NCBI GenBank assembly: GCA_937942105.1
Contig: CALDFS010000007.1
Location: 1 to 10,814, forward strand
Reading direction: 5' to 3'
Length of the DNA: 10,814 bases
Source: an uncultured Ruminococcus sp.
Lineage (GTDB): Bacteria; Bacillota; Clostridia; Oscillospirales; Ruminococcaceae
The translations under genes were made by a program, and so were the position numbers. This document shows, piece after piece, positions 1-7,174 of this stretch. The notes beneath the pieces are model-generated. The model saw only the letters and a program-made list of their open reading frames with translations, searched no databases and was not told where the DNA came from. How positions within the stretch are numbered: position 1 is the first letter of the stretch; every line of letters begins with the position of its first letter.

Positions 1-17
1 ATACCACAACTTATTAG

Positions 18-44
18 AAAAAGCCAGCATGAAGCTGGCTTTTT
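18..44 (-). terminator. Intrinsic terminator after gyrA, probably bidirectional
   Basis: An 11-bp perfect inverted repeat (18-28 with 34-44) surrounds a 5-nt loop. The arms begin with five A and end with five T, so a transcript from either strand gives a stable stem with a U-tract at its 3' side. It lies about 68 bases past the gyrA stop and is the natural end of the gyrB-gyrA transcript. It could also stop a plus-strand transcript entering from outside the window. Confidence 0.75.
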
Positions 45-55
45 CGACAGGCTGA

Positions 56-92
56 CTGCAAGAATCAATTTCTTGCAGTTATTTTTATTTTA
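56..92 (+). terminator. Second hairpin with T-rich tail, plus strand
   Basis: A 9-bp perfect stem (56-64 with 70-78) with a 5-nt loop is followed on the plus strand by a T-rich run to about 92. This is the layout of a plus-strand intrinsic terminator and suggests a convergent gene ends just left of the window. On the minus strand the stem is not followed by T, so it is less likely to end gyrA transcripts. Confidence 0.55.
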
Positions 93-111
93 TTTATTAC
101 AAACAGTAATA

Positions 112-2691
112 TTATTCTTCGCTGTCCCCAGCCTCGGAATCCTCATCATCCGATTCGGCATCATCCGTGATGACCTCTGCTGCCTCTTCCTTGGCTTCCT
201 CTTCGGCAATGGCCTTAAGCTCATCCTCAGAGAGCTGCTCGACCTCTTCAATTTCAGCATCTTCGTCATGTGCGGCTGTTGTGAAGGCGGCAACCAATCT
301 ATCTGGAGCGTTCTTTGTCTTCATAATGGTAACTCCGCCGGAGTATCTGCCCATCATGCTGATATCGGATGCTCTTACCCTGATGATAATACCATCATTC
401 GAGATAAGGATAACATCCTCATCATCCTTTACAACTCTTATTCCGCAGACTCTGCCCTTCTGCTCATTTACCTTATAGTTAAGCATGCCGAAGCCGCCTC
501 TGTGCTGTGAGCGGTAGCTTTCAAGGCTTACTCTTCTGCCATAGCCCTTATCGGTTACGGTCAGTACGCTTGCTCCCTCGCTCACCGTCTGCAAGGAAAC
601 AACCTCATCGTCGCCCCTCAGCTTGATAGCCTTAACTCCGTGTGCCGAGCGAGACATCGCTCTGAGCTGGTTTTCATCAAACCGTATAATCATGCCGTTC
701 TTAGTGGCAACCATAAGCTCGCTTGAACCGTTGGTCATAAGAACGCCCCTGATTTCGTCGCCCTCGTCAAGACCTATGGCAATCAGTCCCGCTTTTCTTA
801 CGTTCTGATACTTGGAAAGGTGGGTTCTCTTTATCTTGCCGTTCTTTGTAACCATGGTTACATACTTATCATCCGAAAAGTCCTCGCAGTGAATCATTGC
901 GGCAATCTTATCCTCGCCCGGTGTTAGCGGCAGAATGTTTACAATGTTATTTCCCCTTGAAGCCTTGGAGCCTTCAGCCAGCTCGAAGCATTTCAGCTTA
1001 AACATTATGCCCTTGTCGGTTATGAACAGGATATTGTCGTGGGTGGAGCATACAAGCATTTCGGAAACAAAGTCCTCCTCGCGCTGCTTCATGCCGTTAA
1101 CCCCTCTGCCGCCGCGCTTCTGAACGGCATATTCAGAAGAGCTTGTTCGCTTTATGTAGCCGTTGTTTGTAAGGGCTACAACATTTGTATCCTCGGGGAT
1201 AAGGTCTTCGATATCGACCTCGCCGCTGATAGACTGGATCTCGGTGCGGCGCTCGTCGTTGAATTTATCCTTGATTTCTTCTATTTCCTTTATGATGACC
1301 TCTAAAACTCTTTCGTGTCTGTTTAAGATGTCTTCAAGGTCTTTTATCTTAGCTTCCAAAGCGTCCAGCTCGTCAAAAATCTTCTGTCGCTCTAAACCTG
1401 TCAGCTGGATAAGGCGCATATTCGAGATATATTCCGCCTGAATCTCGCTGATGCTGAATCTTTCAATCAGAGCCGCCTTAGCTTCGGCGGGTGTTTTTGA
1501 TGAGCGGATTATTTTTATAACCTCATCGATAAAGTCAAGAGCTATAACAAGACCCTGCAAAATATGCTCGCGCTCTCTTGCCTTTTTAAGGTCAAACTTG
1601 GTGCGGCGGGTTACAACCTCTACCTGGAAGTCAAGGTATTCCTCCAGAATCTGCTTTAAGGTGAGCACCTTGGGCACGCCGTTTACAAGTGCAAGCATTA
1701 TAACGCCGACAGTGTCCTGCAACTGAGTATAGCTGAAAAGCTTATTCAGAATTATCTGGGGGTTAGCGTCCTTTTTAAGCTCTATAACTATGCGCATGCC
1801 GCTGCGGTCGGATTCATCGCGCAGGGCGTGTATACCGTCCAGCCTTTTGTCCTTTACCAGCTGGGAGATGGATTCGAGCAGCCTTGCCTTGTTCACCATG
1901 TATGGGATTTCGGTGACTATTATGGCGTTTCTGCCGTCGATCTCTTCAATATTCGTCTTTGAGCGAAGGGTTATCTTTGCTCTGCCGGTGGCGTATGCTG
2001 CCCTTATGCCTGCCCTGCCCATGATGATACCGCCGGTAGGGAAGTCGGGTCCCTTTATCTTTTCCATCAGCTCATCAAGCGTGCAGTCGGGGTTTTCGGC
2101 AACAAGCTTAACACCCTCTATAACCTCGCCCAAATTGTGCGGCGGTATGTTTGTTGCCATACCTACAGCTATACCAACCGAACCGTTTACCAAAACGTTC
2201 GGGAAGCGTGAGGGAAGAACAACAGGCTCCTTCAATCTGTCATCAAAGTTGGTAGTGAATTCAACCGTATCCTTATCGATATCGGTGAGCATATTCAGCG
2301 CCATCTTAGCCATTCTTGATTCGGTATAACGGTAAGCCGCCGGAGGGTCGCCGTCAATCGAGCCGAAGTTTCCGTGACCGTCAACAAGCGGGTATCTTAA
2401 AGAAAAGCTCTGCGCAAGTCTTACAAGTGCATCGTAAACCGAGGAGTCGCCATGGGGGTGATATCTACCCAAGCAGTCGCCGACGGTTGTCGCGCACTTA
2501 AGATACTTTTTATCGGGGGTCAGACCGTCTTCATACATTGTATAAAGAATACGTCTGTGAACGGGCTTTAAACCGTCCCTTACATCAGGCAGTGCGCGTT
2601 GAATTATTACCGACATTGAATATGCTAAGAAGGACGATCTCATTTCGTCATTAAGCTCTGTCAGTTTTACTTTTTTATCCTGTGCGAACAA
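112..2691 (-). CDS. gyrA: DNA gyrase subunit A
   Basis: GyrA is the DNA-cleaving subunit of gyrase, which introduces negative supercoils using ATP hydrolysed by GyrB. The 859-residue product has the usual length. The winged-helix and tower domains (about 1-500) hold the catalytic tyrosine Y122 in AAYRYTE; the GyrA box QKRGGRG (524-530) opens the DNA-wrapping beta-pinwheel domain (about 500-805). In the quinolone region S83 and D87 match E. coli numbering and are unmutated. Residues 809-859 form a strongly acidic tail. The start is TTG: an in-frame TGA lies three codons upstream, and the next Met (residue 17) would remove the conserved N-terminus. A weak GAAAGAG lies about 11 nt upstream. The gene follows the YcxB-like gene by 20 nt, so it is probably cotranscribed with gyrB. 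Confidence 0.97.
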   Translation of the reverse strand: MFAQDKKVKLTELNDEMRSSFLAYSMSVIIQRALPDVRDGLKPVHRRILYTMYEDGLTPDKKYLKCATTVGDCLGRYHPHGDSSVYDALVRLAQSFSLRYPLVDGHGNFGSIDGDPPAAYRYTESRMAKMALNMLTDIDKDTVEFTTNFDDRLKEPVVLPSRFPNVLVNGSVGIAVGMATNIPPHNLGEVIEGVKLVAENPDCTLDELMEKIKGPDFPTGGIIMGRAGIRAAYATGRAKITLRSKTNIEEIDGRNAIIVTEIPYMVNKARLLESISQLVKDKRLDGIHALRDESDRSGMRIVIELKKDANPQIILNKLFSYTQLQDTVGVIMLALVNGVPKVLTLKQILEEYLDFQVEVVTRRTKFDLKKAREREHILQGLVIALDFIDEVIKIIRSSKTPAEAKAALIERFSISEIQAEYISNMRLIQLTGLERQKIFDELDALEAKIKDLEDILNRHERVLEVIIKEIEEIKDKFNDERRTEIQSISGEVDIEDLIPEDTNVVALTNNGYIKRTSSSEYAVQKRGGRGVNGMKQREEDFVSEMLVCSTHDNILFITDKGIMFKLKCFELAEGSKASRGNNIVNILPLTPGEDKIAAMIHCEDFSDDKYVTMVTKNGKIKRTHLSKYQNVRKAGLIAIGLDEGDEIRGVLMTNGSSELMVATKNGMIIRFDENQLRAMSRSAHGVKAIKLRGDDEVVSLQTVSEGASVLTVTDKGYGRRVSLESYRSQHRGGFGMLNYKVNEQKGRVCGIRVVKDDEDVILISNDGIIIRVRASDISMMGRYSGGVTIMKTKNAPDRLVAAFTTAAHDEDAEIEEVEQLSEDELKAIAEEEAKEEAAEVITDDAESDDEDSEAGDSEE

Positions 2692-2711
2692 ATATAATCA
2701 CGCTCTTTCGT

Positions 2712-3221
2712 TTATTTTTTGCTGATTTTTTCTATCAATTCCGAAACCGCCCTGCTGTCGGCTTCGCTCAATGAAGCTTTCGGAATAACGCAGAAGGTAT
2801 CCTTTGAGTACAGACCGAAATATTTTTCTCTGTCATAAGCTCTAAGGCTCTTTTCTGCAAGGGATGTAACATCCGCTTCTGCTTCCTGATGTATTCCCTC
2901 AACGCTGTATTTATCGTCATATATCTTAAAGATATACTTCCTGCCGTCGATATCGTCAAGGGTGGCTTCAACGCTTTTTATCTGCCTTATCGGCGTTATG
3001 AATGACATTGCTATCATGAATACCGATATTGCAAGGCATATCCAGCCAACACCGTAATCCGGCTGAATCACTACCTGCTGAATGAACAGAAGCGATAAAA
3101 TTCCGAATATAACGCAGTCGATAATAATTCTCTTTTTAGAGATGAGCTTTACATATTCGCGGTATCCCGCAAGCCAGCACTCGCGGTCGCCGATAAATTC
3201 AAGGGTATATTTTTCGTCCAT
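2712..3221 (-). CDS. YcxB-like two-helix membrane protein
   Basis: This 169-residue protein has a charged N-terminus (1-30), two hydrophobic helices (about 32-52 and 57-77) separated by a short loop, and a cytoplasmic-looking C-terminal half. The stretch around residues 134-152 (FGLYSKDTFCVIPKASLSE) resembles the end of the YcxB-like domain, which ends in a Tyr/Phe-rich strand followed by an I-P-K motif. I assign it to that family by pattern only; the family has no established function. It starts with ATG behind an AAAGGA site that overlaps the gyrB stop codon, 12 nt downstream of gyrB and 20 nt upstream of gyrA, so it is almost certainly translated from the gyrase transcript. No signal peptide or catalytic motif is visible. 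Confidence 0.8.
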   Translation of the reverse strand: MDEKYTLEFIGDRECWLAGYREYVKLISKKRIIIDCVIFGILSLLFIQQVVIQPDYGVGWICLAISVFMIAMSFITPIRQIKSVEATLDDIDGRKYIFKIYDDKYSVEGIHQEAEADVTSLAEKSLRAYDREKYFGLYSKDTFCVIPKASLSEADSRAVSELIEKISKK

Positions 3222-3233
3222 AATTCTAATCCT

Positions 3234-5198
3234 TTAGAAGTCAAGATTGCTCGCAAACCTTGCGTTCTTCTCAATAAACTCTCTTCTGGGATTTACTTTG
3301 TCGCCCATGAGTATGGAGAAGGTTTCGTCCGCCTTGACGGCATCGTCAAGAGTGATTTTGACTATGGTTCTGGTTTCGGGGTCCATGGTGGTTTCCCAAA
3401 GCTGCTCGGGGTCCATCTCACCAAGACCCTTATACCGCTGAACATCGGGCTTGGATTTACCATCGTTGGTGGTCAGCTCGGCGATGTAAGCATCCCTCTC
3501 CTCATCCGAGAAGGCGTATCTTACCTGCTTGCCCTTGGCAACCTTGAAAAGCGGCGGCTGGGCAATATAAACATGTCCGCCGTCGATAAGCGGGCGCATG
3601 AAGCGGAAGAAGAAGGTTAAAAGCAGTGTTCTTATATGGCATCCGTCAACATCGGCATCCGCCATGATTATAACCTTGCCATAGCGAAGCTTGGAAATGT
3701 CGAAGTCCTCACCAATTGATGTGCCTAAAGCAGTTACGACCGGGGTAAGCTTTTCGTTGCCGTAAACCTTATCAATTCGCGCCTTTTCAACGTTGAGCAT
3801 CTTTCCCCAAAGGGGCAGTATCGCCTGATACTTTCTTTCTCTGCCCTCCTTGGCGGAGCCGCCCGCCGAATCTCCCTCGACTATAAATATCTCGGTCTGC
3901 GCAGGGTCTCTTTCCTGGCAGTCGGCAAGCTTGCCGGGGAGGTTGGCAGAATCTAAGGCGGATTTGCGCCTTGTCAAGTCGCGCGCGCGCTTTGCAGCCT
4001 CACGCGCCTTCTGAGCCTGCATCGATTTTTCAAAGATGGATTTAGCAACCGCCGGATTCTCTTCTAAATAGTTCATCAGCTTCTCATAAACCATAGCCTC
4101 AATGAACGGTCTGACCTCGGGGTTTCCGAGCCTTCCTTTGGTCTGTCCCTCAAATTCGCAGTTGGTTAGCTTTACCGATACTATAGCCGTCAAACCCTCG
4201 CGCACATCGTCGCCCAAAAGCTTTTCTTCCTTTTTTAGAAGGTTGAACTTCTTGCCGTAGTCGTTTATGACTTTGGTAAGAGCGTTTTTAAAGCCGGTTT
4301 CATGAGTACCGCCGTCGGGTGTGTGAACGTTGTTTGCAAATGAAAGGATAAGCTCGTTATAAGAATCGTTGTACTGCATTGCAACTTCCGCAGTGTAATC
4401 ATCCTTCATGCCGGAAACATATATTACTTCCGGGCTTAATACTTCAAGTCCACGGGTGTTGTGAATGTGGGTAACAAACTCTCTGATACCGCCCTGATAG
4501 CACAAATCTACCTCGTTATCAAGCTCGCCACGCCTGTCGGTGAAGACGATTCTGACACCTGCATTCAAAAATGCCTGCTCGCGGAGCATGGTAAGAAGTG
4601 TATCGTAGTCATATTCTGTGGTCTGCTCAAAAATCTGAGGGTCTGCCTTGAACATTACAACAGTACCGGTCTTGTCGGTTTCGCCGACGATTTTAAGCTC
4701 CTCCGAGTAGTGACCTCTGTCAAAGTGCTGGAAGTGGATGTGCTTGCCGTCATAAATGGTAAGTTCAAGCCACTCCGAAAGTGCGTTTACGACCGACGCG
4801 CCAACACCGTGCAATCCGCCCGCAACCTTGTATCCGCCGCCGCCGAATTTGCCGCCCGCGTGAAGGATGGTGTAAACAACGGTAGCCGCACTTATGCCCT
4901 CTTTCGGGTGGATGCCGGTTGGAATTCCTCGTCCGTCATCAGTGACTTTTACTATGTCGCCCTTTAAAAGCTCAACGTCGATGCGCTTGCAGTAGCCTGC
5001 CAAGGCCTCGTCGATAGAGTTGGTGACTATTTCGTAAACAAGATGGTGCAAGCCTTTAGGACCGGTAGAACCGATGTACATACCGGGGCGTTTTCTTACA
5101 GCTTCAAGCCCTTCTAAGACCTGAATTTCACTTGCATCATAATTGTTGTCCTTGTCAACCGCCGTTGCGTTGACGTCAATTTCGTTGTAGTTATCCAA
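3234..5198 (-). CDS. gyrB: DNA gyrase subunit B
   Basis: GyrB is the ATPase and TOPRIM subunit of gyrase. I place the start at the TTG at 5198 (654 residues) because AAAGGCGG lies 6-7 nt upstream; an in-frame TTG at 5216 would add six residues but has no such site. In this numbering the GHKL ATPase shows EIVTNSIDEALAG (E56, N60) and DDGRGIP, with HAGGKFGGGGYKVAGGLHGVG as the ATP lid (spans about 113-133). The TOPRIM domain has VEGDSAGG (E441, D443) and the metal-binding DADVD (514-518), followed by QRYKGLGEMDPEQL. The Asp that follows the catalytic region in E. coli (VDN) is Thr here. Residue 464 is Trp where E. coli has Lys447. Length fits the short Firmicute type without the proteobacterial insertion. 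Confidence 0.96.
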   Translation of the reverse strand: MDNYNEIDVNATAVDKDNNYDASEIQVLEGLEAVRKRPGMYIGSTGPKGLHHLVYEIVTNSIDEALAGYCKRIDVELLKGDIVKVTDDGRGIPTGIHPKEGISAATVVYTILHAGGKFGGGGYKVAGGLHGVGASVVNALSEWLELTIYDGKHIHFQHFDRGHYSEELKIVGETDKTGTVVMFKADPQIFEQTTEYDYDTLLTMLREQAFLNAGVRIVFTDRRGELDNEVDLCYQGGIREFVTHIHNTRGLEVLSPEVIYVSGMKDDYTAEVAMQYNDSYNELILSFANNVHTPDGGTHETGFKNALTKVINDYGKKFNLLKKEEKLLGDDVREGLTAIVSVKLTNCEFEGQTKGRLGNPEVRPFIEAMVYEKLMNYLEENPAVAKSIFEKSMQAQKAREAAKRARDLTRRKSALDSANLPGKLADCQERDPAQTEIFIVEGDSAGGSAKEGRERKYQAILPLWGKMLNVEKARIDKVYGNEKLTPVVTALGTSIGEDFDISKLRYGKVIIMADADVDGCHIRTLLLTFFFRFMRPLIDGGHVYIAQPPLFKVAKGKQVRYAFSDEERDAYIAELTTNDGKSKPDVQRYKGLGEMDPEQLWETTMDPETRTIVKITLDDAVKADETFSILMGDKVNPRREFIEKNARFASNLDF

Positions 5199-5224
5199 AT
5201 TATAACCGCCTTTCAAATCTATCT

Positions 5225-5253
5225 GATATATCTAATCTATCTTTAAAAGACAA
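5225..5253 (-). promoter_or_regulatory. Tentative gyrB promoter
   Basis: On the minus strand TTGTCT (5248-5253) and TATATC (5225-5230) are separated by 17 nt, matching four of six bases at each sigma-A hexamer. Transcription would start near 5217, about 20 nt before the gyrB start and just ahead of its ribosome binding site. An overlapping alternative is TTGATT (5256-5261) with TAGATT (5234-5239), 16 nt apart. The surrounding 50 bases are AT-rich and follow directly on the hairpin island. Confidence 0.35.
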
Positions 5254-5271
5254 AAAATCAAAAGCTTTAGA

Positions 5272-5469
5272 GCCGGCCTTTCTCGAAAGGCTGGCAGGGT
5301 CTTGGGGCGGCGCCCCAAGTCGCGCTCCGCAGAGCGCGAAATCCCCAGCGTAAGCAAGCGCAGGATGGGAGGTAAAACAGTCCAGTGGACTGTTTTACCG
5401 TGGGAGACGGTAGGCGAAGCCTAACGATTCCCTCAGCCGGGGGCTCCCGATGGACGCGCAAGCGTCCAT
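5272..5469. repeat. GC-rich island of tandem hairpins upstream of gyrB
   Basis: The remB-gyrB gap holds at least six inverted repeats packed into 200 bases. These are 5272-5282/5285-5295 (11 bp, one wobble), 5301-5308/5312-5319 (8 bp, 3-nt loop), 5320-5327/5332-5339 (8 bp), 5371-5384/5386-5399 (14 bp perfect around a single G), 5402-5432 (imperfect, core TAGGC-GAA-GCCTA), and 5450-5457/5462-5469 (8 bp with a GCAA loop). The second and third touch and are enclosed by a short GGGT/ATCCC stem. The base composition is far richer in GC than the flanks. A 70-codon frame on the minus strand is a by-product of the palindromes and I do not call it a gene. I recall similar translated strings in clostridial hypothetical proteins, which would fit a dispersed repeat, but cannot confirm this here. 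Confidence 0.7.
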
Positions 5470-5543
5470 GACTGCACAAATTAATAGCTCACATTAACCT
5501 AAGATATATAAACATAACCATAGCTCTATATCTTAAAGACATC

Positions 5544-5801
5544 TCACCCCAACATCTCAAACCTCTTCTTCAGCGTCCCCGCCGAAATAGAAGATATATA
5601 AACCCTCTCGCTCAAATCCTCATCCAGAGTAATAACAAAGCTCTTAGGCATATCATATGAGCAGGTCACCACCCACCCCGACTTACCGGCATTCGCAAGG
5701 TAATCCCTTGTTATCTTTGAAGTAGAGGAATTTTCAATGTCAAGTATAGCTATAACGTTTTTTTTGAAAACCGAAACATTGTTTCCTAAATGTAAAAACA
5801 T
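5544..5801 (-). CDS. remB: RemB-like regulator (DUF370 family)
   Basis: This 85-residue protein shows the DUF370 pattern throughout: MFLHLGNNVSV at the N-terminus, the I-A-I-L-D-I-E core, KSFVIT near the middle and VYISSISAGTLKKR at the end. The family includes B. subtilis RemA and RemB (YaaB); RemA is a DNA-binding activator of biofilm matrix genes, and remB sits between recF and gyrB as it does here. The role in this organism is inferred by homology and position only. The ATG starts 3 nt after the recF stop, with AGGA about 11 nt upstream inside recF, so it is read from the recF transcript. No terminator with a T-tract directly follows; the hairpin island begins about 75 bases downstream. 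Confidence 0.9.
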   Translation of the reverse strand: MFLHLGNNVSVFKKNVIAILDIENSSTSKITRDYLANAGKSGWVVTCSYDMPKSFVITLDEDLSERVYISSISAGTLKKRFEMLG

Positions 5802-5804
5802 AAT

Positions 5805-6908
5805 TCAACTTATCCTGCCGTTTTTGACTTCGTATATCAAGCCTTTTGTTTTCATTATAGGCTCGCAGCAGGTTATAAAAATCTGCGCGTTGTTTATCTG
5901 GCTCAAAACAAAATCCTTTCTGTACCTGTCAAGCTCTGAAAGAACATCATCCAGAAGGATTACCGGCATTTCACCGGTTTCATTCATCAATGCCCTTGCC
6001 TGACCTAACTTCATGCACAGCGCGCAGGAACGGTTCTGACCCTGAGAACCGAAATCCCGAACAGAAATCCCGTTTATCTTTACCGCAATATCATCCCTGT
6101 GCACACCGATTTGCGTGTAGCCGAAACGGATATCATCATCCCTTGTTGAAACAAGTTTTTTGTAATACTCTTCAGACATACTGCCCTTATAATCTGTTCT
6201 GCCGTTAAGACAGTCGTATACTGTGGATATATAGCTAAGCTCCAATCTTTCCTGCTGCCGCGAAATGTCATTGTAAAGCTCAGCTGAATTTGTCATAAGT
6301 ATATCTGTGTAGGTATTTCTCATCATCGAGATATATGCACCCTGCCGGGCAAGCTGAATATCCCATACATCAAGCTCGGCGCTTCCGGAATTTCCTAAAA
6401 AGATGTTTTTTAAGACGGCGTTTCTCTGCTCCAAAATCTTTTCATACTTGTTTATAACACCGCGATAGGCGGGCTTTATCTGAGATACGCAAAGGTCGAT
6501 ATAGTTCCGCCGAGCTTCGGGCGAACCCTTGGTAAGCTCCAAATCCTCCGGCGTGAATATCACCGGCAGAAGCCTGCCTATAAGCTCGGAATTTGATTTA
6601 AGCTTTACTCCGTTTAAAAGTATCTTCTTTTCCCTTTGATTTTTTGAAAGAGTCAGCGATACAGTTTCGGTGCGGAAGGAGTTTTCATATTCTATGGTTA
6701 TTTCCGCCCTGTCCTTATCAAATCCGATAAAGTCCCTTTCCCTTGCCGCACGGAAGCTTTTTTCGCCCGAGCATAGCCATACAGCTTCCAAAAGATTGGT
6801 CTTTCCCTGGGCATTTTCACCGCAGAGAATGTTTATTTCCGGGCAGGGGCTGAGCGTTACGCCCTCTAAATTGCGAAAGCCGTCAGCCGATATTTTAGTT
6901 ATCTTCAT
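5805..6908 (-). CDS. recF: DNA replication and repair protein RecF
   Basis: RecF is an SMC-like ATPase that works with RecO and RecR to load RecA at single-strand gaps and stalled forks. The 367-residue product has the family length. Walker A is GENAQGKTN (30-38, K36), the ABC signature is in FGSQGQNRS (SQGQ at 288-291), and Walker B with the D-loop is VILLDDVLSELD (316-327). The GVHRDD motif near 268 is also typical. I choose the ATG at 6908 rather than an in-frame TTG two codons upstream: the ATG shares its A with the TGA stop of yaaA (TGATG), a standard arrangement for translational coupling. There is no strong ribosome binding site, which fits coupling. Confidence 0.96.
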   Translation of the reverse strand: MKITKISADGFRNLEGVTLSPCPEINILCGENAQGKTNLLEAVWLCSGEKSFRAARERDFIGFDKDRAEITIEYENSFRTETVSLTLSKNQREKKILLNGVKLKSNSELIGRLLPVIFTPEDLELTKGSPEARRNYIDLCVSQIKPAYRGVINKYEKILEQRNAVLKNIFLGNSGSAELDVWDIQLARQGAYISMMRNTYTDILMTNSAELYNDISRQQERLELSYISTVYDCLNGRTDYKGSMSEEYYKKLVSTRDDDIRFGYTQIGVHRDDIAVKINGISVRDFGSQGQNRSCALCMKLGQARALMNETGEMPVILLDDVLSELDRYRKDFVLSQINNAQIFITCCEPIMKTKGLIYEVKNGRIS

Positions 6909-7126
6909 CAGCAAACTTCAAGCCGAAGATCAACTTCGTCTATATCCACAAAGTCGCCCTTGTAGACCTTCTTTCCTCGCATCAGGCAGACCTCGCCGTT
7001 GTATTTGATTCTTCCTTCAAGTATGATATCCTTTGCAATTCCGCCGGTTTCGGTAAGCCCCGCGAATTTCAAAAGGGAATCAAGCTTGATAAAATCCCCG
7101 CGAATTTTGATTTTCTGAGTTTCCAT
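6908..7126 (-). CDS. yaaA: S4-domain RNA-binding protein YaaA
   Basis: This 72-residue protein is a stand-alone S4 domain, an RNA-binding fold shared with ribosomal protein S4 and pseudouridine synthases. The pattern is IKLDSLLKFAGL at 13-24, a glycine-bearing turn (TGG), then a beta segment IKYNGEV and RGKKVYKGD with basic residues near 50-57. YaaA lies between dnaN and recF in many Firmicutes and has been linked to ribosome assembly in B. subtilis; the exact role here is inference. The ATG has a strong AAAGGAG 5 nt upstream. The stop overlaps the recF start by one base. Confidence 0.93.
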   Translation of the reverse strand: METQKIKIRGDFIKLDSLLKFAGLTETGGIAKDIILEGRIKYNGEVCLMRGKKVYKGDFVDIDEVDLRLEVC

Positions 7127-7141
7127 ATAAACTCCTTTATT

Positions 7142-7174
7142 TTTTCAACGTTTATAACTTGATTGTGTTGAAAA
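7142..7174. promoter_or_regulatory. Inverted pair of DnaA-box-like 9-mers between dnaN and yaaA
   Basis: The 48-nt gap between dnaN and yaaA carries TTTTCAACG on the plus strand (7142-7150) and TTTTCAACA on the minus strand (7166-7174), 15 nt apart and in opposite orientation. These match the variant box repeated in the oriC gap. Binding by DnaA is inference. Confidence 0.4.

Noticed and set aside
5267..5479. A 70-codon minus-strand frame across the hairpin island
   Set aside because: Every part of it lies in inverted repeats, it has no good ribosome binding site, and its composition follows the palindromes and not a protein family.
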